A stretch of 64,000 bases of DNA from Hirsutella rhossiliensis (lineage: Eukaryota; Ascomycota; Sordariomycetes; Hypocreales; Ophiocordycipitaceae): contig NW_025408667.1 of NCBI RefSeq assembly GCF_020360975.1, positions 10,602,001 through 10,666,000 of the forward strand, read 5' to 3'. Below the pieces are notes generated by a model, which was given only the letters and a program-made list of their open reading frames with translations, did not search any database and had not been told where the DNA came from. The translations under genes and the position numbers were made by a program. Positions 11,157 to 22,143 of the stretch are shown here, piece by piece (the first letter of the stretch is position 1; every line of letters starts with the position of its first letter).

Positions 11157-13083
11157 CCCGTGCCACGCCCCACTTTATTTGGAATTCGCAAGCTCCCACC
11201 TCCTAAAGTTGGTGCTCACCACCAGTATCCCCACACCACCGGAATACCCAGAATTTCGACTCCCCGACCTAGAATCGCTTCAACCACCGCGTACCACGCT
11301 CAGAATCGCGTACTTCCACTCGTTCTAACCTTCCTGAACCCCTCCATTGGCGTGCCTTTTTTGCTGCTTCCTCAAACCATCGCTTGCGTGCGTTATGCGC
11401 CTTTTTCTCCGCGTCTTCTACTACCTTCCTTGCTTTAGCAATCTGATCATCTCCCCTTTGTTGCACCATTTCCCGTCCTTGGGCCACTGACAATACTCCT
11501 CCTGATTGTAACTGTATATTCTTCATAGCCTTACGTTGTTTTTGGATCCGCTCCGCCATTTTGGTTCGTCCCAAGTCCCTTTTAGTCTGCACGAGCTCAG
11601 TCGCCAGAGATAGCGATCCTCGAATAAATCGACTGAGATCGTGAGAAAAGTCGGGATCAGGCTTTTATCGTCTTCAAGGACGAGATCTAATTTGTCCGCT
11701 ACCTTGTTTATTTGTCGTAGAGTCAATGGTGTCTCGAAAGGTGAGGAGTGTGGTCCTGAATTGGGAGGAGTGGGTGTCGTGGCTTGACGAGCTTCCAAAC
11801 ATTGAAGTACTACTTGTGGATTGAATGGGAAGATTCCTGTCTTGCGAAATGCGGAGCGTATAGTACTCTCCTTGAAAGCATGCAATCGTACTTGTTGAAT
11901 GCAGGAGAGAAACTCAAGCTTGGTTATGTTGACGAGGCCATCTCGAACCATGACATCTAAAGCCTTGGCGTGATAGTGCTTTAGGGGCTGGAAAACGACA
12001 ACGTCCAAAGGCTGAAGTGCATGCGTGAGATTAGGCGGCATGCCGAAGGGAATAATATTGTGGTTGTCGCAGTATTCAATGAACTGCCTGGTATGGTGAG
12101 AGCCATGACCATCAAGAATTAGAAGTCGCTTCGAGCTTCTTGAGCTTTTTTCCGAGTGCTTGTCAAAATGCTGGAGCCACTCCAGACTAATCACGTCGTT
12201 TGAGTAACCAGTAGGCGTGGGTCGAATAACTGTGTCAGGATCTAGCTCAGGTATTTGATACCATGAAGCCATGTGCATCTGGCCAGCGAGTATCAAAAAA
12301 GCCGGAACAACCTCCCCATTCGCCGAGATAGCTTCGATCGCAGTAGCGGATTCCCTATTCTCAGGAATGCCAAAATAATGAGCTCTCCTCCGTTTTGTCA
12401 CAATCAGCTGGTCTTTTCCAACCCGATGCGAAAACCAGTCTCGTCCATATTCCAGATATCCTCAGGAGGTATACCATTGTCTTGGATAACCTGCCGAAGA
12501 TGCTGGAAATACTGGTTAACTCGTGTAAGATTCTCGGAGACTTGGCGCTCTGCTTGAAGCCTTTTTTGGCGCTTTTTGAAGTAGCCGTGACGCTTTAAAG
12601 CGAGAAGTCCAGTTTGGCCCCACGGTAGGAGCGTCGCGCTGGCTAGACCGCTCGCGCAAGATACAGTTTGCCGCGTCAGTAACGAACTCGACGCGTACCG
12701 CAAGGTTTATATTATCCAAACGATCGATATAGCGACATAGGGCCTTCTCTTCTGGTTCGGAAAGCCTCGTATTTCTAGCTCGCTGGCCAGTTTTAGGAGG
12801 TCGGCCTTGAAGACGGTATCGCAATCGATCACGTGTTACACCGAATTCTCGCGCTACGGTTGCGACTTTAGCACCGGAAAATTTTCAATATATCGAAGAG
12901 CGTTTTGTACACGTGCTTCCATTTCGGCTATCGACGAGATCGTGAATTGGTTAAGATATAGGGATGCTGAAGTCGGGGAGTCGAAATTCTGGGTATTCCG
13001 GTGGTGTGGGGATACTGGTGGTGAGCACCAACTTTAGGAGGTGGGAGCTTGCGAATTCCAAATAAAGTGGGGCGTGGCACGGG
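11157..13083 (-). mobile_element. Pogo-1 (Fot1/pogo-type Tc1-mariner superfamily)
   Basis: 1927 bp, flanked by TA on each side, with terminal inverted repeats of about 112 bp (11157-11268 and 12972-13083) that begin CCCGTGCCACGCCCC. It carries one minus-strand transposase. It is nearly identical to pogo-3 (59826-61751). Confidence 0.95.
11269..12922 (-). pseudogene. Pogo-1 transposase, frameshifted
   Basis: Starts at ATG 12922, the same site as the pogo-3 start at 61590. Order: N-terminal HTH (VTRDRLRYRLQGRPPKTG), CENP-B-like second HTH (LSEPEEKALCRYIDRL), then the DDE_1 catalytic core. Its three acidic residues sit in NMDETGFRIG, LILDGHGSHHT and LQPLDVVVFQPLKHYH, the DDD form typical of Fot1/pogo. 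A Lys/Arg-rich coiled-coil tail (GREMVQQRGDDQIAKARKVV) closes the protein. Frame changes lie near 12.89, 12.60, 12.42 and 11.6 kb. Most frame differences from pogo-3 are one base in a homopolymer. The enzyme would cut and paste the element at TA sites. Confidence 0.9.
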
Positions 13084-13469
13084 TACCGGGTGCACATTCC
13101 GTTTCTTGTGAATAGCTTCCTCTTCCCTAGTTAGTTACAATTGAAGTCATCACCGGTTACCCTACCTGTCGTGACTGTGACTCAGCCTACAGCTTGTGCG
13201 CATGCGTATCTGTAGGCACATAGGTGCCTACCATCATAATGCCCTGCCCCCTTGCTGCCCCTTTTAGTTCCAGCTGCGCAGTTCGCTTCCAACGCCTCCG
13301 TAGACCATACGCCGCCGCAGACCACATAGAGGAAGGTGCCCAAGCCGGCCCGGCTTCTAACTCCGCCATAGACCACACGCCTCCACAGACCACCCCCTTC
13401 GCCCGTCCTCCTGGCCCTTAACCTACACTCCTTTTACGTCAGAAGTGTGGAAAATGCAGGGCGCCTGCG

Positions 13470-15336
13470 TTACCTGCGGAGCCAGTCGGCCGCCTCCTGT
13501 GTTGTCTGCCTGCTAAGCTCCTCTAGCCGGGCCTGCGCTGCCGTCATCTCCTCAGGCACCCGGTTCCCCACTAGGTCCCGCTCCCGCACCTCTGATACGA
13601 GCATGATGCCGTCGAGCGTCGGGCACCGCGACAGCTGCACGTATAGGCTATACGGGTCGCACGACGACGGCACCGCCCTCCCTCGACCGTCGTCATCCTC
13701 GCCCCCGCAGCTCCAGCGCCACGCGCTCTAGCGTCCCGCCCTGCACCTTATAGTCGGTGCAGGCGAAGGCCGCGGCGCACGGCAGGCCCCTCCGGCTGAC
13801 GTCGTTGCGCTGCCATGGCCGCTTCCGCTGCGCTGTGATCTTGACGCTGATGGGCGTTAGCAGGATCGTCCCGGCAGGCATCCCGACGAAGTGGAAGTCC
13901 TTGGTCGTCTCCGAGGCCAGCACGATGCCCGCCGGCGGCCGAAGTGCATGATGAGCTCCGCCGAGACGCGGTGGCGGGGAAGGCGCGGTCGGGGATGACG
14001 TCCACCGCCGTGTACCCGGCCCCGTTCACAAGCTTCAGCCCCTGGTGCGTGTTCTGGTTCACGACGACCGGCATGCCTGGCACGAAGAGGAAGACGGCCG
14101 GCACCGGCGTCGCGCTGTCGTCGCCCTGGCCTAGCATTAGCACCGCCTCCTCTTCCGTCGGCACGCCGTCCCTCCACTTATGCTCGGAGAGGAAGACGCG
14201 CGCCGCCGTCCGCCGCCTCCCGGAACGCGAGCGCCGCCTCTAGGTTGAGGTTCCAGCGGTTCCGGTTGAGCGGCGTCACCACCGTCAGGCCCGTCTCCCA
14301 CGGGATCCGCCTGCCCGGCCGGTAGCATCTCGAGTTGAGCAGCTCTAGGTCCGACCGGTCCTGCTCGCCCCGGCGGATCCGCCCGAGCAGCCGCCGCAGC
14401 TCCGGGTCGCCGGCGGCCCGCATCTGCTCGTCTAGCATGACGACCGTCGTGAAGCGCCGCCACAGCGCGTGCGCCTTGTCGTGCTGCCGCCGCTGCTCGG
14501 CCGCGAACGCCCCGTCCTCGTCCCACGCCACCGCCGCGCTCGGCAGCAGGATCGACCGTTCCTGCACCGGCCGGAACTGGTGGAAGTCGCCGCAGAGGAT
14601 CACTACCGGGATGCCGCCGAAGTCCCGCGCCGACCCCCGCAGCCGGCAGAGCTGCTCGTTGGCGGCGTGCAGCGTCCGCGCCCCGAGCATGCTGACCTCG
14701 TCGATCACCAGCACCTCCTTCTCCTGCCAGTCCATCCGCGACCGGCCGTCGACGAAGCGCTCGCCCTGGCCCGCCAGCCGTACGCCGTCAATGTCCTCGT
14801 CGCCCTCCCGCCCGGCCGCCCTGGCCGACCGTAAGGCCGCAGGCCGAGTGCAGCGTGATGCCGTTGATCCGCGCTGCCGCCGTCCCCGACGTCGCCGTAA
14901 CCAGTACCCGGCTCGATAGGTCCCTCCGGGCGAGCAGCTCCGCGAGCGCCTCGATGATGCGCGACTTGCCGGCACCGCCCTCGCCGCCGATGAACAGGCA
15001 GAGCTGGCCGCCGCCATCGCCGCCTGTGTCATCGCCACGCCGGATTCGGTCGAGCTGCCGGCACACGATTAGGAGGGCGATGGCCTGCTTCTCGTTGAGC
15101 GTTGGCTGCCCCGCCAGCTCCCCGGCGGCGCCAACGAACGAGCTCGACGGGCCGAGCCGCACGAGCATCCCCGCCGCCGTGCCTGTGTCTGCGTCGCCGT
15201 CGGCCGCCGTTACGTCCATGTCGTCCTCGCCGAAGCCGACGGCCAGCCCGGCTTCCCCTCTCGACTCTATCGTCGCGAGCAACCTCCGACCTTCCCTCCC
15301 TTTCCCTCCTCTCTCTTTGCCGGCTTGCCGCCGCAC
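13470..15336 (-). pseudogene. Helitron 3 PIF1-like helicase C-terminal part
   Basis: Homologous to Helitron 2 at 17294-19100. Helicase motifs in order: Walker A GGEGGAGKS, Walker B VLVIDEVSMLG, VILCGDFHQFRPVQERS, VTVVTPLNRNRWNLN, MPVVVNQNTHQGLKLVNGAG, YKVQGGTLERVALELRG and SLYVQLSRCPTLDGIML (motif VI). Frame changes occur near 14.8, 14.5, 14.2 and 13.9 kb. N-terminal homology ends near 15235 and is replaced by unrelated sequence, so only the helicase half remains. The helicase would unwind DNA during rolling-circle transposition. Confidence 0.88.
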
Positions 15337-15654
15337 CTCTAGGCTGCGTTTAGCGGGGGACTATAGTTGCGCCTCGGCGAAAGGCGACTCCGCTTCTCGC
15401 CTATCAGTCATTACTCTATACGGAGGATACGGATTTCTACTATATAATCTTATACGCCGTTTCTTAGTTATATAAGCTATAAGGACGAGGCTCGCGGCGA
15501 TGCTACTACTATCAGACTCTCTATTTAGGGCGGGTGGGTAGACGGTTCTGCATTTGGCTGACGTTCTGCTCTCTTAAGTCGGCGGTAGGTTCTACAAAGG
15601 CCGTTGCGGCGTGTGAGGCTGGCCGTAAGCCCGCCTCTACGGCTTGCTTCCTCT
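15337..15654. other. Helitron 3 spacer, no gene seen
   Basis: Unrelated to Helitron 2. It lies between the helicase breakpoint and the end of the MYND gene. Only short chance frames. Confidence 0.5.
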
Positions 15655-16225
15655 CACTAGCTCCCTAGCTTGCCTTTGGCTTGCATCCCTTCTTGTGCAC
15701 CTTCCAGTCCTCCTTTTGGTCTTGCCTGCTGCAGTACGAGACCGCCAGGCATCGGCTGCACCTCCTCGCCCCCGCCATTCTCTCCGCAAACCCGGCAGAC
15801 CTTCCCCTCTGTGCTCTGCCGATCCTGCCCTTGCATTTGCTTTGCGCTGCCCCGCCTCTGCCATTGTGTCCTGCATTTCCTGCCTCGCCCTAATTTCGCA
15901 TCCTTCTTGTCCGCAGAACGACGACACGACCACGAGCACAAACGGTCTCTCTGCGTGTAGCCTGTAGGTACGATATCGGGCTTTGTAGAATGTCCTTTGC
16001 GACTCCGCCGCAGCTCTCGCAGCGTGCCCCTGCTGCCTTCCGACACGCTGCCTCGTGCTCCCGTAGGATCGGCCTTATCCACTGTAGGAACCGTGCGCTG
16101 GCTTCGTGGTTCGGCCTCGCCTGGCCTACCTGCGTCACAAGCATCTTCGGGATGCTATGCTTGTACTTGAGCTCCGTGGCCCCGAATTCGCACCAGAAGT
16201 CCACGGAAACGTTGCAAATGGCCAT
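15655..16225 (-). pseudogene. MYND-type zinc-finger gene inside Helitron 3
   Basis: Starts at ATG 16225 (MAICNVSVDFWCEFGATE). The frame is followed through RFLQWIRPILREHEA, CESCGGVAKDILQSPISYL, then after a shift near 15.95 kb PFVLVVVSSFCGQEGCE and ARQEMQDTMAEAGQRKA, then VCRVCGENGG, and after another shift RCSRCLAVSYCS, DWKVHKKGCKPKAS. The last part is a MYND finger (CxxC, CxxC, YCS, HxxxC) in which the usual second cysteine of YCSxxC reads as Asp. Length is about 190 residues. Such small MYND proteins are common in filamentous ascomycetes; the finger is a protein-interaction module. The gene lies between Helitron termini and is absent from Helitrons 1 and 2, which suggests capture of a host gene. 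The shifts may be decay or assembly error. Confidence 0.75.
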
Positions 16226-16409
16226 GCTGTAGTTGTTTTCCTAACTGCTCGATCGGTAGCTAGGGTAGACGCCTCTGCTCTTGTTCTCCTATTCGTGCCT
16301 TGGTGCCCCTCTTATACTCCCTTCCTCTCGCTTACACCGCAACCGTCGTCCGTCATCACCGCTTTACCTGCCTTCTTGCTTTTTCTGCCTCTTCCCCGCT
16401 GCGGGATAG

Positions 16410-16729
16410 TGTCAGAACCTTGATGAGGTTCTCGTCGGATAGGTCACGGACACAGCAAGAATGGTACGATCGGATGAAGTGAGGTATGATGTGTGTGTCT
16501 GTCTGTGTCCCCATTTGGGGTGCTCTGCCCAAGCCCTATATCAAAGGGCGATGGCCTCAATCCCTATGACATGCCATCACGTCATATCTCTGTAACTGTC
16601 TCATAGATGTCCTCGTGGCCTCATCGGCTGCGCTACCTGGTGCGCTATCGTCTGCGCTACCGTTGGCGCTGCCACTAGTAGCCTGACGCTATCGTAGCTG
16701 CATCTACCCGGATTCTACCGGATCTAACA
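16410..16729 (+). repeat. Solo LTR with 5-bp TSD
   Basis: 320 bp beginning TGTCAGAACC and ending GGATCTAACA, flanked by GATAG at 16405-16409 and 16730-16734. No internal element remains, so it is a solo LTR left by LTR-LTR recombination, inside Helitron 3. No other copy of this family was seen in the window. LTR orientation is not certain. Confidence 0.85.
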
Positions 16730-16866
16730 GATAGTGCCCGAATGGCCGCTTTCTTTGCCTACCTTCTTGCATGCTTTAGTTCCTAGCGCTACCGCCTGCT
16801 TGCGTTTTTTTCTCTCGCCCTGTCTTTGTCTTGTCTTTGTCTTGATTGTCTCTCCAATCTTCAGTC

Positions 16867-16945
16867 TTCGTTCCTCAAGGCCCTTTGCGCAACCCGTGAG
16901 GGGTTGCCTTACCTGTATGGTTTATGGTGTGCCTTGAGGAACGAA
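16867..16945. repeat. Helitron junction B: paired terminal motifs and hairpin
   Basis: TTCGTTCCTCAAGGC at 16867-16881 and its exact inverse GCCTTGAGGAACGAA at 16931-16945 enclose the hairpin GCAACCC/GGGTTGC (16889-16907). On the minus strand the right arm and the hairpin close Helitron 2, and the left arm opens Helitron 3. A terminal repeat set inward of a 3' hairpin is the asymmetric-terminal-repeat design described for Helitron2/Helentron elements. Confidence 0.78.
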
Positions 16946-17293
16946 AGGCCTCTTCTTATCGCGCGACCACCCAACCCAATTTTTTCCCCCCCAAACTCCC
17001 GTCCTCTGATTGGTCGGGTTCCTCCCTTTTGATTGGTCGGAAAGGAAATTATCATGGTTTGAAAGCTTCCCCGCAACCTCGACTGCTTACCGCTCCTTCC
17101 TCCGGCCTCCTTTTTTTCTGATGGAACGGCCCTGTTTCGTCCGCCCTCTCGGCCGCCTATCACTCCTAGCCGGGCCTTTGCCTTTCTTTTGGGGTGTCTT
17201 GGAAGAAGACGTATAGAACTTGCCCCGCCGAGGTTTTGTGAGAACGGTGGTTCTGCGGCTCGGGCCTAATGAGGAAATAGTTGGGCGTTCTAT

Positions 17294-19787
17294 CTATTTA
17301 TCCCCCAGTCTCGTCTTGTCCCTCCCGCGGCCCCGGGAGGTCATCGCCGAGCCAGCGTAGCGCCTCCCGACGGTCCTCTCACTGAGCCTCTCTAGCCGTG
17401 CCTGCGCCGCCGTCATCTCCTCGGGCACCCTGTTCCCTACCAGGTCCCTCTCCCGCACCTCCGACACGAGCATGATGCCGTCGAGCGTCGGGCACCGCGA
17501 TAGCTGCACGTATAGGCTATACGGGTCGCACGGCGACGGTACCGCGCGCCCGTCGACGGTCGTCGTCCTCGCCCCCCGGAGCTCCAGCGCCACGCGCTCC
17601 AGCGTCCCGCCCTGCACCTTGTAGTCGGTGCAGGCGAAGGCCGCCGCGCACGGCAGGCCCTCCGGCTAACGTCGTTCCGCTGCCACGGCCGCTTCCGCTG
17701 GGCCTGGATCTTGACGCTGATGGGCGTCAGCAGGATCGTCCCGGACGGCATCCCCACGAAGTGGAAATCCTGGTCGTCTCCGAGGCCAGCACCATGCCGA
17801 CCGGCGGCCCGAAGTGCATTGTCAGCTCCGCCGAGACCCGGTGGCCGGGGAAGGCCCGGTCGGGTATGACGTCGACCGCCGTGTACCCGGCCCCGTTCAC
17901 TAGCTTCAGCCCCTGGTGCGTGTTCTGGTTCACGACGACCGGCATGCCGGGCACGAAGAGGAAGACGGCCGGCACCGGAGTCGCGCTGTCGTCGCCCTGG
18001 CCTAGCATCAGCACCGCCTCCTCCTCCGTCGGCGTGCCGTCCCTCCACTTATGCTCGGAGACGAAGATGCGCGCCGCCGTCCGTTGCCGGGCCCGGAACG
18101 CGAGGGCCGCCTCTGGGTTGAGGTTCCAGCGATTCCTGTTAAGCGGCGTCACCACCGTCACCCCAGTCTCCCACGGTATCCGCCTGCCCGCCCGGTAGCA
18201 CCTCGAGTTGAGGAGGTCTAGGTCCGACCGGTCCTGCTCCCCCCGCCGGATCCGCCCGAGCAGCCGCCGTAGCTCCGGGTCGCCGGCGGCGCGCATCTGC
18301 TCGTCGAGCATGACGACCGTCGTAAACTTCCTCCATAGCGCGTGCGCCTTATCGTGCTGCCGCCGCCGCTCGGCCGCGAACGCGCCGTCCGCGTCCCACG
18401 GCACCGCCGCGCTCGGCAGCAGGATCGACCGCTCCTGCACCGGCCGGAACTGATGGAAGTCGCCGCAGAGGATGACTACCGGGATGCCGCCGAAGTCCCG
18501 CGGCGAGCCCCGCAGCCGGCAGAGCTGCTCGTTCGCCGCGTGCAGCGTGCGCGCCCGAGCATGCTGACCTCGTCGATCACCAGCACCTCCTTCTCCTGCC
18601 AGTCCATCCGCGACCGGCCGTCGACGAAGCGTTCGCCCTGTCCCGGCAGCCGCACCCGTCTACCTCCTCGCCGACCCCCGCCTGGCCGCCCTGGCCGACC
18701 AAGAGGCCGCAGGCCGAGTGCAGGGTGATGCCGTTGATCCGCGCCGCCGCCGTCCCCGATGTCGCCGTGATTAGTAGCTGGCTCGATAGGTCCTCTGGGC
18801 GAACAGCTCGACGAGCGCCTCAATGACGCGCGACTTGCCGGTACCGCCCTCGCCGCCGACGAATAGACAGAGCTGGCCGGCGTCGCCGCTGTCGCCGGCG
18901 TCGCCGCCCTGCCGGGCCTGATCGAGCTGGCGGCATATGATGAGGAGGGCGATCGACTGCTTCTCGTTAAGCGTTAGCCGGCCCGCTAGCTCCCTGCCGG
19001 CGGCGACAAACGAGCTCGACGGGCCGAGCCGCACACGCATCCCCGCGTCGGCGTCCGCTGCCGTCACCTCGACGTCGTCCTCGCCGAAGCCGCCCATCAC
19101 CCCGCGTAGCGCCGCACCTCGGTCGGCCCCGGGCGCCGACGCCGCCGCGCCGCCCTGGATTCCTTGGATCGCCCGCTCCCGCTCCCGCGCGGCGCTCCTC
19201 TGCTGCGACTTGATGGCTCTTACCTGCTCTTGCCGCGGCAGCGCCGCCCCGGAGAGGGTCGACCCCGCGAGGATTACCCGCCTCGGCCCCGCCTCACCCG
19301 CCACCACCGTCGCATCGAGCTCGGCCGCCGACGAGAGCGCCGACTGCTGAAACCGGCAGAGCTGCTGCGTCATCGCCAGCAGCTCCGCCGACCGCGCCGT
19401 TACCTGGCCCGCGCCGGCGGCGTTCCGGACAACGTCGATGAGCCGCGCCGCGTCGCCTGCGCCGCCGGCGCGGTACACCTGCCCGCCCCCCTCGGCCGCC
19501 TCCTCGGTCGTAGCGGCCCATTGCCTGGCGTCGCGCTTGGCGTCCTCCGCCGACCGCCGGAGCAGCTGTACGTTGTCCGCGAGCCGCGCGATCCTCGGCG
19601 CCAGCGCCGCCCGCTCCCGCGCCCAGATGTCGTTGATGTCGCCCGTCTCCTCGCAGACGAATGCCTCCCACGGCACGAACAGCGCTAGATGCTGCACCGC
19701 CGCCCTTTGCACCGTTAGCCGGGCCACGGGCCGCGTCGCCGTCCGACGGTACGCCCTCGGCTTTGCTATACGTACCTCCGATGACAT
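17294..19787 (-). pseudogene. Helitron 2 linker and PIF1-like helicase, frameshifted
   Basis: The segment starting at 19787 (MSSEVRIAKPRAYRR) holds an Ala/Arg-rich linker, then RLTLNEKQSIALLIICRQLD and Walker A GGEGGTGKSRVIEAL. After a shift near 18.79 kb come Walker B VLVIDEVSMLG and CGDFHQFRPVQERSILLPSA, then TVVTPLNRNRWNLNPEA, PVVVNQNTHQGLKLVNGAG, VQGGTLERVALELRG and SLYVQLSRCPTLDGIML. These are the superfamily 1B motifs I to VI of PIF1-type helicases, which form the C-terminus of Helitron transposases. It ends at 17294, about 390 bp from the element's 3' hairpin. Four or more frame changes are visible. Confidence 0.9.
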
Positions 19788-19848
19788 GACTCCTCGTCTT
19801 CCTCGCCGAACTCCTTACTGAGGTACCCGTCTAGGCGTACGCTCGCCC

Positions 19849-21629
19849 TTACCCGGCCGTCTGAGCACTTGCGCCCAGTCCTTCCCGGGCCCAGCTCTCG
19901 TTAAAGGGTATCTCGCCCCAGGCCGCGCAGCCCTCGGCGCCTCCGCCATTCCGTTTCAGCCTTACGAGCGACGCGTAGTCGTAGAGACAGAGGCCCTGTA
20001 GGAGCCCGCCTCTATGCCGGTAGGCCTCGATGAAGGAGATCCTCGGCCCCGCCTCCTCGACGACGACCGTCTCGTCCGGCGCGTCGCTCGCCGTCGCCTC
20101 TACCCCGCTCGCCAGTCGGAGGTGCCGCCACTGGCGGAAGACGGCCCAGTAGAGCTGGTTCGTGTTCACGTACGCCCACGCCGCGCCGCTGCAAAACTCC
20201 GCGGGATACCCCAGGAGGTCGGCGATCACCTCGACCTGGGATAGCGGGCGCTCCGTGAAGATTCGGTTCGCCGCCTTTAGTAGGAACACCTCGTCTTGTT
20301 CCCCTTATAGGGTCCGCCGCGGCCTCCTCTCCGGCTCCGTTCCCCCCGCTATCGTTGCGGTCGGCGCTGGGGATACTGCTCTCTGCTGTCGGCTCTAAGG
20401 TCGGGAGTAACTCGGCCGCGGCGGCCACCCGCTTCCACGTAGGGTCCTCTACCTTAGTCGCATAGTTGGTGATGTAGTAGATCAGGGCCATGGTCTTGCG
20501 CTGCGTCGCGATGAACGAGATGTCGTGGTTGTGCCGCAGCCCTACCGCCATCGCCTTGTTCCACCGGTTCACCATGCTATGTGTCCGCCGGATCTCCAGC
20601 ACGCCGTCCGCCGTGAGCGCCGTCCTCTCTACTAGCCTCCAGGGCGCCTTAAAACGGCAGAGGTCGCCCTTACGACCGGCCCCCGCGAGCGAGTACTTGA
20701 CGCAGGTCGCGCTATGCGTGTGGACCTGCGTCGCGCCGGCGCAGAAGTTGGCCTCCTCGTCGAACGCGTCCGTTAAGCGCTCGACGTCGTCAAGCCACGA
20801 CGACATGTGCGCCGTGATCGACCGCTCCGCCTGCACAGCGTGGTGCCCTTCTGCGTCTAGCTCCTACGGCCTAGGGTTAGTTTCGGCCCTTTAGTCTGCG
20901 TTCGACGGAGCCGGGAGGCTACGCCTCTGACGTCGTCCGCCTTACCTCGGAGAAGACGCTGTCTACGTAGCGGATTATTCGCTCCCGGTACGCTGCCTGC
21001 TCCTCGCCGCCGGCGCCGGCCAGCGCCTCGCCGAGGCGCGCATTGCCCTTTAGCCAGAGAAGCCCGTGGAGGTGGAGAGCACCTCGTTCGTTCGTCTCTA
21101 CCGCCCCGTAGTACGCCCCGACGTGCCCGAACACCGACTCGTCCCCGACGTCGACGTAATGCTCGAAGAAGAGCTTTATCTCCCGGTGAAAGAAGACGGC
21201 CGCGCTCATCGGGTCCGCTATCGCCAGCCGCACCCGCTTATACGCAGTCCCTAGCTCTCTTAGGAAGGCCTCGGCCGCTTCGGGGTCGCGGGCGCGGTAC
21301 GCCGCCAGCCGTAGCTTTACCGGGTTCGTAATATCGTTCGGGTTTAGCGTGAACCAAATGGCCGGCACCCCGTATCTGACGATGAGAGATAGTATCTTCT
21401 TCCGCATACTTAGGCGGCTCTCCCTCGACATCGGCTGCCGGTGGCCAAACACCGATAGGGACCGGAGGAGCTCCTTTACCCCGTCGTCGCCGGTCTTGCC
21501 CGTGGCCTCGAGCTCGACCCTCGCCGCCTCGAGCCTCTGCGTCGTTAACGACTTTAGTAGACCCTCGACCTTTGCGAAGTTCTTCCTCGTTACGCCTAGC
21601 ATACTGGCCTGGCGGTTCCTAGACCGCAC
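19849..21629 (-). pseudogene. Helitron 2 Rep (HUH nuclease) core, frameshifted
   Basis: From 21629: LSVFGHRQPMSRESRLSMRK, VPAIWFTLNPNDITNPVKLR and FFHREIKLFFEHYV. Then comes the HUH metal site, ERGALHLHGLLWLKG (His-Leu-His). The next frame (20836-20012) has THSATCVKYS and the tyrosine block IYYITNYATKVEDPTWKR, matching the two-tyrosine motif of Helitron Rep. The last frame (20289-19849) continues RPLSQVEVIADLLGYP and AWAYVNTNQLYWAVFR. The enzyme would nick one strand through a tyrosine and start rolling-circle transfer. Both catalytic sites look intact, and the frame is broken between them. Confidence 0.9.
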
Positions 21630-21635
21630 CCCATA

Positions 21636-22113
21636 TTAAACACTAGGAAGGCGAAGATGGGATGCGTCGCGAACCGGCCGCCGTGGCGCCGTAGCACGAC
21701 GTCGGCCCATGCTTGGAGGTTCATGTTCCGGGTCGACGTGAGGCCCTCCGCGACCCGCTCCGCCTCGGCAGCCCGGCCCCGCCACCCGGTAGTCTCGCTT
21801 CCACGGGTAGCGGCCTCGTCGGCGAGCCTCGGCCCCCCCACGCCAAAGGGAAATAGCGTCGGGAAGGTCTTGGCGAAGAAGGAGGCGTCCGCCGAGTCGG
21901 CGAACTCGTTGCCGCGCCGTACCTGGATATAGGGCTCGTACTTGTCGCCATCGCCGCCGCGCGCCGCCCCTCCGGCCGCCGTCCCCACCCACGTCCTCGG
22001 GCCTGCGCGGGCGCGCGCTCCGTCGGGCCCGACGGCGTCGCGGGCGAAGCGAATCTTCTCGGCGTCCGCCACCCTGGCGGCCCGTCGAGCGGGAACATGC
22101 CGGACGACGTCAC
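21636..22113 (-). pseudogene. Helitron 2 segment linking N-terminus to Rep
   Basis: Holds the entry of the Helitron_like_N domain: YEPYIQVRRGNEFADSAD, FFAKTFPTLFPFGVGGP, NMNLQAWADVVLRRHGGRFA and FAFLVFNMG. A stop and frame change separate it from both neighbours. Bases 1-170 of the window are the equivalent part of Helitron 1. Confidence 0.82.
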
Positions 22114-22143
22114 CTCGTTGATTACTTCCCGCCCTCTTCGGGC

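Larger units (their letters stand above)
5415..13236 (+). mobile_element. Copia-1, full-length Ty1/copia element
   Basis: LTRs run TGTTGG...CATCA and are flanked by a perfect 5-bp target duplication, TAATG at 5410-5414 and 13237-13241. Internal order is gag, zinc knuckle, protease, integrase, reverse transcriptase, RNase H: the Ty1/copia order. The coding frame is interrupted many times. The 3' LTR was split by pogo-1. Copia-1 sits in the 3' end region of Helitron 3. Confidence 0.93.
11144..13236 (+). repeat. Copia-1 3' LTR, split by pogo-1
   Basis: LTR start TGTTGGAATACTA at 11144-11156, then pogo-1 (11157-13083), then the LTR resumes with TACCGGGTGCAC at 13084 and ends CCATCA at 13236. A purine-rich run (GAAAAGAAAAGACTG) just upstream is a likely polypurine tract. 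Without pogo-1 this LTR is about 164 bp against 274 bp for the 5' LTR. Confidence 0.9.
5215..16888 (-). mobile_element. Helitron 3, internally deleted, with nested insertions
   Basis: Bounded by junction A (3' end) and junction B (5' end). Removing copia-1 with its TSD and the 16.4-kb solo LTR leaves roughly 3.5 kb: a helicase C-terminus (13470-15336), unrelated spacer, and a MYND zinc-finger gene (15655-16225) at the 5' side. It lacks the N-terminal region, HUH nuclease and accessory gene, so it cannot be autonomous. Homology to Helitron 2 stops near 15235. Confidence 0.65.

Noticed and set aside
14135..14580. Possible microhomology between Helitron 3 (GACTCTATCGTCGC near 15260) and the accessory gene (near 4560) as a deletion footprint
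   Set aside because: Only 14 bp are shared, and the flanks on both sides are unrelated; chance or a simple Ser-codon repeat cannot be excluded.
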